A stretch of DNA of 51,348 bases from an uncultured Bacteroidales bacterium (GCA_903901975.1 CAIUTB010000157.1:1-51348); one strand, 5' to 3'. Shown: positions 32,855 to 41,405, counted from the stretch's first letter. The notes: a model not told the origin generated them from the letters alone. Program-made: numbers and translations.

Positions 32855-33580
32855 ATGTCATCATTAAAAGATAAAATAGACAGTTCAAATTTACCCAAAC
32901 ACATTGCCATAATTATGGATGGAAATGGTCGTTGGGCTGCCGAACGGGGTTTCGACAGGGTTATTGGTCATCAACATGGTGTAACTTCAGTACGGGAAAT
33001 AACTGAAGTGGCTGCCGAAATTGGAATCGAATATTTGACACTATATACTTTTTCAACTGAAAACTGGAGTCGCCCGCAATATGAAGTGGATGCACTTATG
33101 GAGCTGTTGGTTGACACCATAGAAAAAGAAACACCAACACTCAACAAAAACAATATCCGGTTAATGGCAATTGGCGATATAAGCAGAATGCCGGGAAATG
33201 CTGAAGAAAAGCTTAAACGCTGCATTCATCAAACGTCTAAAAATACCGGGTTAACTTTGGTACTGGCTTTGAGCTATTCATCACGTTGGGAAATAACCAA
33301 TGCATTAAAAAATATCAGTAAAGAAATTGAAGCCGGCAAACTGAAAACCGGAGAAATAAATGATGAACTGATTAGTAATCATTTAACTACAAAGGGAATA
33401 CCTGATCCAGATTTATTAATCCGCACAAGCGGAGAAGTACGAATCAGTAATTTTTTGCTTTGGCAAATTGCTTACACTGAATTATACTTTACAAATACAC
33501 ATTGGCCGGCATTCAGACAAGAGAGTTTTTATGAGGCAATTATCGAATTTCAAAAACGAGATCGTCGATTTGGCAAATAA
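32855..33580 (+). CDS. uppS: isoprenyl transferase (undecaprenyl diphosphate synthase)
   Basis: This 241-aa cis-prenyltransferase makes the C55 lipid carrier for peptidoglycan and O-antigen. The signature starts [19 protein letters not shown], with the catalytic Asp in MDGNGRW. It continues with [15 protein letters not shown] and the C-terminal [28 protein letters not shown]. The length is normal. It lies 20 bases after the beta-barrel gene and 39 before bamA, so one operon is likely. Confidence 0.96.
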   Translation: MSSLKDKIDSSNLPKHIAIIMDGNGRWAAERGFDRVIGHQHGVTSVREITEVAAEIGIEYLTLYTFSTENWSRPQYEVDALMELLVDTIEKETPTLNKNNIRLMAIGDISRMPGNAEEKLKRCIHQTSKNTGLTLVLALSYSSRWEITNALKNISKEIEAGKLKTGEINDELISNHLTTKGIPDPDLLIRTSGEVRISNFLLWQIAYTELYFTNTHWPAFRQESFYEAIIEFQKRDRRFGK

Positions 33581-33619
33581 AAATTTTAAAATCCCTTACT
33601 TGCGACACCCTACAAAATT

Positions 33620-36271
33620 ATGCAATACAAACTTTTTTCTTTCATTTCATTCATTTTTTTCATTGTCCAATTTACGACTGCTCAAACAAGCTTAGAAAAA
33701 GACACGAGCAGCTTACCTGTAATTGAGTACTCGAATGCCACTCCAAAATATGAAATTGCCGCAATAACGGTGACCGGAGCTGCAAATTATGAGGATTTCG
33801 TATTAGTCGGATTCTCCGGATTGTCAGTTGGTGACCAGATTAATGTACCCGGCGATGCAATTACCAACGCGGTTAAACGATTTTGGAAACAAGGTCTTTT
33901 CGCAGATGTAAAAATATATGCCACCAAAATTAAAGATGGCAAAATCTGGTTGAATATTGCCTTGAAAGAGCGTCCCAGAGTCTCTGACATAAAATACGTT
34001 GGACTGAAAAAGACCGAAATTGAAGAACTTGAATTGCGTATAGGCATTGTAAAAGGGAATCAGATTACGCCTAATATTTCTGACCGTGCTAAAAAGGTGA
34101 TTGATAAATACATGGAAGAAAAAGGATTCTTAAATGTATTGGTCAATGTATATCAGAAAAATGATCCGGCAAAAGCAGGCTACGTAATTGTGGAAGTGAA
34201 TGTAGACAAGAAAATGAAAACTAAAGTTCATTTACTTACATTTATTGGAAACAAGGCTTTATCGCATAACCAGATAAATCAGGTTATGAAAAAAACAAAT
34301 GACAATAATATCCTGAATTTCTTCCGCACCAAAAAATTTGTAAGGGAAGAATATGAAAAAGACAAAAAAGCTGTAATTGACAAATACAACGAAATTGGAT
34401 ACCGCGATGCATTTATATCCTCCGACAGCGTAGTAGCTTTTGACGAGAAAACAGTAAATGTGTATATGACTATCAATGAGGGTAAAAAGTATTTTTACCG
34501 GAGCATGAAGTGGATTGGAAATACCATTTATCCCTATGATTATCTGAATTCCATTTTGAATATCAAAAAAGGGGATGTTTATAATCACAAAAACTTGTTG
34601 GCCAGACTGGAATCCGACGACGATGCAGTTGCAAAATTATATCAAAACCGTGGTTATTTATTCTTCCAGATTGATCCCGTTGAAGTTCATATTGATGGCG
34701 ATTCCATAGATTTTGAAATGCGGATGTACGAAGGCAAACCGGCAACCATTAATGAAATTGGAATTAAGGGAAACAGTCGTGTTTATGAGCACGTAGTTCG
34801 TCGTGAGCTGCGTACCAAACCGGGTGAATTATACAGTCAGGAAGCCATTATGCGTTCATTGCGCGAATTAGCTCAAATGGGACATTTCGATCCTGAAAAG
34901 ATTAAACCTGATATTCAACCCGATCCTGAAAACGGAACTGTAAATATTAATTACGAACTGGAAACCAAAGGAAGCGATCAGGTAGAGTTTTCCGCCGGAT
35001 GGGGTTCTACCGGCATTGTGGGAAGTATTGGTCTGAAATTCAGCAATTTTGCTATTCAGAACCTGTTCAAACCCGAAACCTATCGTATTGTTCCACAGGG
35101 TGAAGGTCAAACACTGACATTGAACGGAAGAACAAACGGACAATCGTATACCTCGGTAAGTCTTTCATTCCTTGAACCATGGTTAGGGGGTAAACGCCCG
35201 AACTCACTTTCTGCGTCCATCTATTATTCTGCTCAGGCAACCGTGAGTGACCGTTATTCATCCAATTACAGCAACTACATTAACCAAATGTATAGTGGGT
35301 ATGGAGGGGGTTATGGAGGGGGTTATGGCAACAATAGCAGTAGCTACAGCACAATGTATCAAAGCGAAATTGACCCGAACAAATATATGCGTACGCTTGG
35401 AGCTTCACTTGGTTATGGAAAACGCTTGAACTGGCCGGATGATTATTTTGTATTTCAGGGTGAATTATCATATCAGTTGTTTATGCTTAGCAAGTGGTAT
35501 TATTTGCCACCGTTGACTGATGGTAAGTATAATAACTTCAGCCTTAACCTGACATTGAGCCGTAATTCTATTGATAATCCGATTTATACACGCCGTGGAT
35601 CTTCATTCTCGCTGGGCTTGAAAATCACACCACCTTATTCATCATTGAACGGTGGACAAGTGAATGGGAAACTTTATTCCGACCCAACCATGACGAATGC
35701 CGATCGTTATCGTTTCCTCGAATATCATAAATGGACTTTCACCGGAAAAATGTTTACTCCGTTAACTCCGGATGATAAACTGGTATTAATGGGACGTGTT
35801 ATGTTCTCGTATTTGGGTGATTATAATGAAAATGTTCGTTCTCCTTTTGAAACATTCTATATGGGTGGTGACGGTATGTCGAGCTACACAAGTTATGGAA
35901 CGGATTATATTTCCATGCGTGGTTATTCAAATGGTTCATTAACCCCATACGATACAAGAGTAGGAACAAACGTGGGTTACTTGTACAATAAATTCACCAT
36001 GGAATTACGTTATCCACTTTCTTTGGAACAATCGGCTACAATTTATGCCCTGACATTCCTCGAAGCAGGAAATTGTTTTAATCAAATGTCGAACAAAAAT
36101 GGCAATGGCTATAATCCATTTGACCTGAAGCGTTCGGCAGGTGTAGGTGTTCGTATTTTCTTACCCATGTTCGGAATGATGGGTATTGACTGGGGTTACG
36201 GATTTGATAAAGATAATACCGGAAAAACCAGTGGTAGTCAGTTCCACTTCGTGCTAGGACAGGAACTTTAA
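33620..36271 (+). CDS. bamA: outer-membrane protein assembly factor BamA
   Basis: This 883-aa protein has a signal peptide (1-21), then five POTRA repeats (about 45-450; for example ITVTGAANYEDFVLVGFSGL, IKGNSRVYEHVVRRELRTKPGELY). The 16-strand Omp85 barrel follows, with the conserved VEFSAGWGSTGIVGSIGLKF and a C-terminal QFHFVLGQEL. It inserts beta-barrel proteins into the outer membrane. An unusual low-complexity loop rich in Gly and Tyr lies near residues 555-575 (SGYGGGYGGGYGNN), probably facing outside. skp-type chaperone genes follow. Confidence 0.96.
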   Translation: MQYKLFSFISFIFFIVQFTTAQTSLEKDTSSLPVIEYSNATPKYEIAAITVTGAANYEDFVLVGFSGLSVGDQINVPGDAITNAVKRFWKQGLFADVKIYATKIKDGKIWLNIALKERPRVSDIKYVGLKKTEIEELELRIGIVKGNQITPNISDRAKKVIDKYMEEKGFLNVLVNVYQKNDPAKAGYVIVEVNVDKKMKTKVHLLTFIGNKALSHNQINQVMKKTNDNNILNFFRTKKFVREEYEKDKKAVIDKYNEIGYRDAFISSDSVVAFDEKTVNVYMTINEGKKYFYRSMKWIGNTIYPYDYLNSILNIKKGDVYNHKNLLARLESDDDAVAKLYQNRGYLFFQIDPVEVHIDGDSIDFEMRMYEGKPATINEIGIKGNSRVYEHVVRRELRTKPGELYSQEAIMRSLRELAQMGHFDPEKIKPDIQPDPENGTVNINYELETKGSDQVEFSAGWGSTGIVGSIGLKFSNFAIQNLFKPETYRIVPQGEGQTLTLNGRTNGQSYTSVSLSFLEPWLGGKRPNSLSASIYYSAQATVSDRYSSNYSNYINQMYSGYGGGYGGGYGNNSSSYSTMYQSEIDPNKYMRTLGASLGYGKRLNWPDDYFVFQGELSYQLFMLSKWYYLPPLTDGKYNNFSLNLTLSRNSIDNPIYTRRGSSFSLGLKITPPYSSLNGGQVNGKLYSDPTMTNADRYRFLEYHKWTFTGKMFTPLTPDDKLVLMGRVMFSYLGDYNENVRSPFETFYMGGDGMSSYTSYGTDYISMRGYSNGSLTPYDTRVGTNVGYLYNKFTMELRYPLSLEQSATIYALTFLEAGNCFNQMSNKNGNGYNPFDLKRSAGVGVRIFLPMFGMMGIDWGYGFDKDNTGKTSGSQFHFVLGQEL

Positions 36272-36372
36272 ACAGTTGACAGTTAGCAGTTTATAGTTAA
36301 GAAAAAACTGGCAAAGAATTTGTTAGACAGAAATCAAATTGTATTTTTAAACCCTATTTCTCAAAAATGGAT

Positions 36373-36888
36373 ATGAAAAAACTCATTATTTCACTCTGTT
36401 TATTAGCAGGAATGACTTTCGGGCTGAATGCTCAGAAATTTGCTATGGTGGATATGGAATATATTATGAAAAATATTCCTTCTTACGAAACAGCTAACGA
36501 CCAACTGAACCAGATTTCAAAGAAATGGCAGTCGGAAGTAGATGCTCAAATGCAGGACGTTCAGAAAATGTATAAAAATTATCAAACTGAACTGGTTTTC
36601 CTATCGGATGATATGAAAACAAAACGTGAAGAAGAAATTGTGGCAAAAGAAAAAGCAGTTCAGGATTTGAAACGCAAATATTTTGGTCCTGAAGGGGAAT
36701 TATTCAAAAAACGTCAAAGCTTAATGAAGCCGATTCAGGATGAGGTATATACAGCTATTCAGGAAATTAGCAAAGAAAAAGACCTGGATCTTGTCTTTGA
36801 TAAAAGTTCGGCTATGAGTGTGATTTTCACCTCTCCAAAACTCGATATTAGCGATTCAATACTTCAAAAATTGGGATATTCAAAATAA
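36373..36888 (+). CDS. skp: OmpH/Skp-family periplasmic chaperone, copy 1
   Basis: The protein has 171 aa from MKKLIISLCLLAGMTFGLNA; the ATG six bases upstream is possible. It has a signal peptide, then a long charged helical hairpin (about 45-120) that forms the tentacles of Skp trimers, starting KFAMVDMEYIMKNIPSYETA and ending DLVFDKSS. It holds unfolded outer-membrane proteins for BamA, encoded just upstream. The gap of 95 bases has no clear terminator. Confidence 0.93.
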   Translation: MKKLIISLCLLAGMTFGLNAQKFAMVDMEYIMKNIPSYETANDQLNQISKKWQSEVDAQMQDVQKMYKNYQTELVFLSDDMKTKREEEIVAKEKAVQDLKRKYFGPEGELFKKRQSLMKPIQDEVYTAIQEISKEKDLDLVFDKSSAMSVIFTSPKLDISDSILQKLGYSK

Positions 36889-36901
36889 TTTTTTAAATTT
36901 G
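36871..36901 (+). promoter_or_regulatory. internal promoter before Skp copy 2
   Basis: TTG at 36871-36873 (inside the end of copy 1) and TAAATTTG at 36894-36901 are separated by 20 bases. This places a transcription start near 36907, 36 bases before copy 2. Confidence 0.65.
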
Positions 36902-36942
36902 CAATCCTTTTCAGGAATATTAAAAACTCAAAATAAAAAAAC

Positions 36943-37533
36943 ATGTTAAAGAAAACCGTATTATTTTTAATTTGCGCATTGCCAATCAGTTTGATGGCGC
37001 AAGAAACCAAGTTAGGTCACGTAAATTTCCAGGAAGTTTTCGCAGCAATGCCGGAACAAGCAAGCATTCAAAAAGCGTTGGACGATCAAAGTAAAGAGTT
37101 CGAAACCTACCTTACAAAAATGAATGAAGAACTTACGACAAAACTTAAAGAATTTCAGGAAAAACAAGCTACTATGCCTGAAAGTATCAAAACAACTCGT
37201 CAGAATGAATTACAGGACATTCAACAACGTATTCAGACTTTCCGTCAGACTGCAAGTTCTGATCTGGAAAAGAAACAACAAGAGCTATCGAGCCCGGTAA
37301 TGGCTAAAATCAACAAAGCGATTGCTGAAGTGGCTGCTGAAGGAAAATACCTGTACATTTTCAATTATTTACCACAGGTATTTATCTATCAGGCCCCAAG
37401 TGCTAACGATATTACAGCTGTAGTTAAGAAAAAACTTGGATTGGACAAAGTAGCTGCTAAACCTGTTGAAGTAAAATCAACAGAAGCAACTAAACCTGCT
37501 GCAGAAGCGAAACCAAGCAAAAATAAAAAATAA
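36943..37533 (+). CDS. OmpH/Skp-family periplasmic chaperone, copy 2
   Basis: This 196-aa protein has a signal peptide (1-19), then KLGHVNFQEVFAAMPEQASI and a helical hairpin rich in Gln, Glu and Lys. It closes with YLYIFNYLPQVFIYQAP and a Lys/Ala-rich tail (AAKPVEVKSTEATKPAAEAK) that the other copies lack. It has its own promoter, inside the end of copy 1, and a strong terminator after it, so it can be expressed apart from bamA. Confidence 0.93.
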   Translation: MLKKTVLFLICALPISLMAQETKLGHVNFQEVFAAMPEQASIQKALDDQSKEFETYLTKMNEELTTKLKEFQEKQATMPESIKTTRQNELQDIQQRIQTFRQTASSDLEKKQQELSSPVMAKINKAIAEVAAEGKYLYIFNYLPQVFIYQAPSANDITAVVKKKLGLDKVAAKPVEVKSTEATKPAAEAKPSKNKK

Positions 37534-37552
37534 AGTCGAATCTTTTTGGCTG

Positions 37553-37587
37553 AAAAGACTTTGATGCTTTCATCAAAGTCTTTTTTT
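37553..37587 (+). terminator. rho-independent terminator after Skp copy 2
   Basis: AAAAGACTTTGATG (37553-37566) pairs perfectly with CATCAAAGTCTTTT (37571-37584) across loop CTTT, and a T run continues to 37587. Confidence 0.92.
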
Positions 37588-37609
37588 GAATATTCTAAAA
37601 AAAAACATT

Positions 37610-38119
37610 ATGATCAGGAAATATGCACTCATTATATTTTGCGGTTTAACGCTAAGTCTTGCGGCACAGGAATCAAAATTCGGACATATCAATTCGGTAG
37701 ATATTCTCTCACAAATGCCTGAAAAAGCAAGCATTGAAAAGTCTATCAACGACCTGAATACGCAATGGAATACTGAAATCAATAAGTTGCGTGACGAGTA
37801 TTATGCCAAAATAAAAGAATATCAGGAAAAACTTTTGAAAAATATGCCTGAAAGCATTAAGGCTGCCCGTCAGAGCGAAATTACCGAACTGGAAAAGCAC
37901 ATTGCCAATACCCAAAAAGCTGCCAACGACGACCTGCAAAAGAAACAACAGGAAATGTTTGCTCCAGTGATTGAAAAAGTCAAGAAAGCTATTAGTGATG
38001 TCGGTGCCGAAAACGATTTACTTTATATTTTTGATACCAGCACACAAGGTATTATCTATCAATCGCCCAAATCGAATGATATTACTGATTTAGTAAAGAA
38101 AAAACTGAGTCTGAAATAA
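37610..38119 (+). CDS. OmpH/Skp-family periplasmic chaperone, copy 3
   Basis: The protein has 169 aa from MIRKYALIIFCGLTLSLAAQ; the upstream ATG at 37586 lies on the terminator's T run and is unlikely. It has a signal peptide, then KFGHINSVDILSQMPEKASI, a helical hairpin, and the closing strand LYIFDTSTQGIIYQSPKSND. It is most similar to copy 2 (shared QMPE(K/Q)ASI(E/Q)K, NMPESI and YQ(A/S)P segments), so the pair looks like a tandem duplication. It follows a terminator, so it needs its own start or readthrough. Confidence 0.92.
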   Translation: MIRKYALIIFCGLTLSLAAQESKFGHINSVDILSQMPEKASIEKSINDLNTQWNTEINKLRDEYYAKIKEYQEKLLKNMPESIKAARQSEITELEKHIANTQKAANDDLQKKQQEMFAPVIEKVKKAISDVGAENDLLYIFDTSTQGIIYQSPKSNDITDLVKKKLSLK

Positions 38120-38307
38120 GATTATTGCTATTAAAAAAACTTAGTTTAATTCAGTTTAATTCACTGATATAATGTATATTATACTTTTTATTTATATAGA
38201 TATTTGCTGAATTTGCGTTTTTGCTAAACGCACTGATGGAAGCAAAGTCTCTAAGACTGCTTATATCTCCGTAAACCCTTAAATGTATTTTTTAAGAATA
38301 ATAAATT

Positions 38308-38340
38308 TCCTGCAAGTCTTAAGATTTGCAGGATTTTTTT
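38308..38340 (+). terminator. terminator in the gap after Skp copy 3
   Basis: TCCTGCAA (38308-38315) pairs with TTGCAGGA (38326-38333), followed by T7. It closes the outer-membrane assembly block. The 305-base gap 38120-38424 otherwise holds only the next gene's promoter. Confidence 0.75.
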
Positions 38341-38370
38341 AATTAATAGAGCATTTTTTGCTCCAACATC

Positions 38371-38400
38371 TTGTCAATGTGCAAAATCTATTTATCTTTG
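38371..38400 (+). promoter_or_regulatory. promoter of the DUF2147 gene
   Basis: TTG at 38371-38373 and TATCTTTG at 38393-38400, with a 19-base spacer, a near-perfect match to the Bacteroidota promoter. The ATG is at 38425. Confidence 0.85.
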
Positions 38401-38424
38401 TTTGAAATTTAAAATAATAATTCT

Positions 38425-38859
38425 ATGAAGACAGTACTAACAATTGCATTTTTTATGGCATTTTCAATGGTCGGATTTGCTCAGGCCGACAAAATGGTTG
38501 GTAAATGGAAAACCATTGACGACAAAGATGGAAGTGAAAAATCCATTGTGTTGATTTTCAAAGCGACAAATGGTAAATATTACGGTAAAATTGAAAAACT
38601 ATTCAAAGAGCCGGAAAAATTGTGTACCGAATGTGAAGGTACAAACAAGAATCAGCCTATTCTGGGTATGATGATTATTAATAATCTGGTCGAAAAAGAT
38701 AGTAAACTTACCGGTGGGACTATTCTTGATCCAAAAAACGGGAAAGTATATAAATGTAATGTCAGCCTTGAAAAAGGAGGTGAAAAATTGGCAGTACGCG
38801 GTTCGCTTGACAAAAACGGTTGGATTGGACGTTCGCAAACCTGGCTACGTGCAAAATAA
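38425..38859 (+). CDS. DUF2147 exported protein
   Basis: This 144-aa protein has a signal peptide (1-20, ending VGFAQ). The family pattern is MVGKWKTIDDKDGSEKSIV, YYGKIEKLF, LCTECEGTNKNQPILGM, GGTILDPKNGKVYKC, LAVRGSLDKNGWIGRSQTW. DUF2147 proteins are small periplasmic beta-barrel (lipocalin-like) proteins of unknown ligand, common in Bacteroidota and Proteobacteria. It has its own promoter and no operon partner. Confidence 0.92.
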   Translation: MKTVLTIAFFMAFSMVGFAQADKMVGKWKTIDDKDGSEKSIVLIFKATNGKYYGKIEKLFKEPEKLCTECEGTNKNQPILGMMIINNLVEKDSKLTGGTILDPKNGKVYKCNVSLEKGGEKLAVRGSLDKNGWIGRSQTWLRAK

Positions 38860-38955
38860 ATCAGTGATTATTAAGTTGATAGAAATATCCTTATTTTTCT
38901 GCCACTTGGCATTGTGTTAAATAACTTAAAAACAGAAAAGTAACTCATAAATATG

Positions 38956-38986
38956 TTGTACAACATAAAATTAAGCTTTATCTTTG
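38956..38986 (+). promoter_or_regulatory. promoter in the gap before the nucleoside-gate gene
   Basis: TTG at 38956-38958 and TATCTTTG at 38979-38986, 20-base spacer. Transcription would begin near 38993, about 165 bases before the coding start at 39159, giving a long leader with a hairpin. Confidence 0.75.
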
Positions 38987-39032
38987 CACTGTGTTTTTCA
39001 TGGTATTAGATTTAAGGTTAATTTAAAGATTG

Positions 39033-39050
39033 GGTTGTCGTGAGACAACC
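39033..39050 (+). other. hairpin GGTTGTC-GTGA-GACAACC in a leader region
   Basis: A 7-base perfect stem with a GTGA loop starts about 40 bases after the predicted transcription start. It is followed by TTTCTTGTTTT. It could end a short RNA of about 65 bases or act as a leader structure for the next gene. A CCCC repeat remnant (39066-39085) and three TTCAAAC units (39125-39148) fill the rest of the gap. Confidence 0.5.
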
Positions 39051-39065
39051 TTTCTTGTTTTATTG

Positions 39066-39085
39066 CCCCCAAATCCATAAAGGGG
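39066..39085. repeat. degenerate CCCC...GGGG repeat
   Basis: CCCCCAAATCCATAAAGGGG, a decayed copy of the palindromic family seen at 4257, 4330, 28220, 29564 and 29630. Confidence 0.5.
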
Positions 39086-39158
39086 AAATTAAAATGAGAA
39101 TACACTAATATGTAGCACAAAAATTTCAAACTCTTCAAACTTTTCAAACACGAACCCT

Positions 39159-40088
39159 TTGAACTCAACAGCCAAGCGCTTATATAGTAGTACTAAAACT
39201 GCACTCCGCAAAGCCAAAAAGACAGTTTGGTGGCTTTTAAAGCTGATTCTTCCAATCAGTTTATTGGTCAGTTTTCTTCAATACTGGGGTATTATTGCCT
39301 GGATAGCAGGCTATTTAAAACCTATTTTCTCGCATATTGGCTTACCCGGCGAATCGGCAGTTGTTTTTATTACCAGTTTATTTGTTCCACTTTACGGGCC
39401 CATTGCCGTAATTTCCACCCTGTCTCTGAGCATACGCGAAATAACCATTCTGGCAATAATGTGTTTGATTACGCATAATCTCTTTATGGAGACTGCCATT
39501 CAGAAAAAAACAGGTTCTTCAGCCATTGCACTATTAATTCTTCGTCCGGTTATGTCATTTATTGCAGCTTTTCTGCTGAATTATTTATTGCCGGAACATA
39601 TTGGAGCTATTCATGCGGTACAAAAAAGCATAGTTTTCGGCAATATTTGGGATATGCTCATGAATTGGATGCAAACAGCAGGTTATTTATCCCTGAAAAT
39701 TGCCATAATCGTATCGGGATTAATGATTCTCCAGGGTATTCTCAAGGAATTCAATTTATTAGCATTGATTTCAAAAATATTCGCTCCACTTATGCGCATT
39801 ATGGGTCTGACTGACGAGAGTTCATTTCTCTGGTTTGTGGCTCAAACACTGGGATTGACATACGGTTCTGCAGTTATGCTGGAAGAAGTTGAAAACAAAG
39901 AGATTACACTCTATAGTGCGAATCTGCTGAATTTCCACGTTGCCATTAATCATTCACTGCTTGAAGATACCTTATTATTTGTAGCCATAGGTGTTCCGAT
40001 AGGCTGGATTACGATTCCACGTATCATTCTGGCAATAATTGTGGTATGGTGTATGAGATTACTATCAAAAAACAATTCCAAAAAATAG
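39159..40088 (+). CDS. nucleoside-recognition (Gate) domain membrane protein
   Basis: This 309-aa polytopic protein has about eight hydrophobic segments and two Gate-type halves (IIAWIAGYLKPIFSHIGLPGESAVVFITSLF; LLALISKIFAPLMRIMGLTDESS). The family includes FeoB-like gates and spore-maturation proteins; the substrate is unknown. No ATG lies near the start of the open frame: it appears to use TTG at 39159 (TTG AAC TCA ACA), since the next in-frame Met lies deep inside. An ATT upstream is the only other option. The lipoprotein gene at 40121 follows after 32 bases. Confidence 0.85.
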   Translation: MNSTAKRLYSSTKTALRKAKKTVWWLLKLILPISLLVSFLQYWGIIAWIAGYLKPIFSHIGLPGESAVVFITSLFVPLYGPIAVISTLSLSIREITILAIMCLITHNLFMETAIQKKTGSSAIALLILRPVMSFIAAFLLNYLLPEHIGAIHAVQKSIVFGNIWDMLMNWMQTAGYLSLKIAIIVSGLMILQGILKEFNLLALISKIFAPLMRIMGLTDESSFLWFVAQTLGLTYGSAVMLEEVENKEITLYSANLLNFHVAINHSLLEDTLLFVAIGVPIGWITIPRIILAIIVVWCMRLLSKNNSKK

Positions 40089-40120
40089 AATAGCCGAATT
40101 TTCAACTATTTATTACTTGA

Positions 40121-41209
40121 ATGAAAAGACTGATTCCTTATATTACGCTGCTTATTGTCCTGCTTCTAGCTGGTTGCGATGATATGAAAGACATTCCCCT
40201 ACCTATCGATCTTCCAACCACAGCGAACGAAACCGGTAAGATGTACGTGCTATCCGAAGGACTTTTCAATATGAATAACAGCAAGTTATGCTTGTTGAAT
40301 TTCGACAATCACAGCTTGAATTCAGATTATTTTCTGTTTGTAAACAACCGGAGTCTGGGCGACACGGGTAACGACATGAAAGTATATGGCAGCAAACTGT
40401 GGATTGTGATGAATGTTTCTTCTCAAATTGAAGTATTAGATTTAAAATCAGGGATTTCTATCAAACGTATAGCCTTTTTCAATGAGAATAATGTGCCCCG
40501 GCAACCACGCTATATCACATTTTCAGAGAATAAAGCTTATATCTGTTCATTCGATGGAACTGTTGCACGTATTGACACAAGTTCCTTAACGGTAGAAGCA
40601 ATTACAAGGGTTGGGAGGAATCCTGATGGTATTGCCGTAGCGAATGGAAAGTTGTATGTTTCCAATTCGGGAGGATTGGAAAAAGCTAATTACGACAGCA
40701 CGATTTCGGTAGTAAACTTGAACAGTTTTTCGGAAATAAAAAAAATAAACGTTGGAATCAATCCTTTTAAGTTGGATGTCGACAGCAAGGGTGATGTGTA
40801 TAGCGTGGTTCGTGGGAATAATTCGACCGTAAAAGCCAGTTTCTGTCGTATCAGCAGTCAGTCGGATGAAGTGATTCAAACTTTCAACAATTTGCCGGCA
40901 CTGAATTTCATTATCAAAAATGACACAGCTTATCTGTATAGTTTTAATTACAGCAACAACAGCTATTGGGTAAAAACCTTCGATTGCAAAACGGAACAGA
41001 TCATTTCCGAAAACTTTATTTCGGATGGCACTACCCTGGTAAGACCTTTCGGGATTTATATTCACCCAAACAATGGCCATGTTTATCTGACCGATGCATT
41101 GAATTATACGATCAAAGGTGATTTGTATTGTTTCAACCGGAATGGGAAATTGCAGTATAAAGTAGAAAGTGTAGGACTGAATCCAAGCACTTTAGTGGCT
41201 CTTCCCTGA
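40121..41209 (+). CDS. YncE/DUF5074-type beta-propeller lipoprotein
   Basis: This 362-aa protein has a signal peptide ending in the lipobox LLAGC (Cys19), followed by DDMKD, an acidic stretch that in Bacteroidota often directs surface display. The body has repeated propeller blades (KMYVLSEGLFNMNNSKL, KVYGSKLWIVMNVSSQIEVLDL, ITFSENKAYICSFDGTVARID, IAVANGKLYVSN, GHVYLTDALNYTIKGDLYCF). BtuG, the surface cobalamin-binding protein of Bacteroides, is of this type. Here no BtuB receptor lies next to it, so the ligand is open. It is probably co-transcribed with the Gate protein. Confidence 0.85.
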   Translation: MKRLIPYITLLIVLLLAGCDDMKDIPLPIDLPTTANETGKMYVLSEGLFNMNNSKLCLLNFDNHSLNSDYFLFVNNRSLGDTGNDMKVYGSKLWIVMNVSSQIEVLDLKSGISIKRIAFFNENNVPRQPRYITFSENKAYICSFDGTVARIDTSSLTVEAITRVGRNPDGIAVANGKLYVSNSGGLEKANYDSTISVVNLNSFSEIKKINVGINPFKLDVDSKGDVYSVVRGNNSTVKASFCRISSQSDEVIQTFNNLPALNFIIKNDTAYLYSFNYSNNSYWVKTFDCKTEQIISENFISDGTTLVRPFGIYIHPNNGHVYLTDALNYTIKGDLYCFNRNGKLQYKVESVGLNPSTLVALP

Positions 41210-41217
41210 GATTTGCT

Positions 41218-41405
41218 CCCGATGGTCATGATATTTATTTCCGTTGGAAATGTTATTTGCTCCCGTTGGTCGCGTTATTACTCCTTTCAGTCGTTATATT
41301 TTCCTTCGTGATATTATAATATCGTCCGAAGGTCAAATATCAGCGAAGCATAATATCAACGAAACGATTATCAGCGTAGCATAATAACAGCGAAACGAAA
41401 TATTT
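41218..41405. repeat. inverted array of 16-bp AGCGAAGC-type units around a central palindrome
   Basis: The right half (41337-41405) holds four units of about 16 bases of the form ATATC-A(R)CGAARC. The left half (41218-41300) carries diverged units in the opposite sense (TTATTTCCGTTGG, TTATTTGCTCCCGTTGG, GTTATTACTCC). At the centre is CCTTCG-N-GATATTATAATATC-GTC-CGAAGG (41303-41332), including the perfect 14-base palindrome at 41310-41323. It fills most of the 266-base gap before ald. Confidence 0.7.

Noticed and set aside
40088-40121. A cobalamin riboswitch before the BtuG-like gene
   Set aside because: The gap is 32 bases, too short, and the longer leader at 38993-39158 shows no B12-box-like sequence.
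41218-41405. A CRISPR array
   Set aside because: Units are 16-22 bases, diverged, without unique spacers of constant length, and change orientation at the centre; no cas gene is present.
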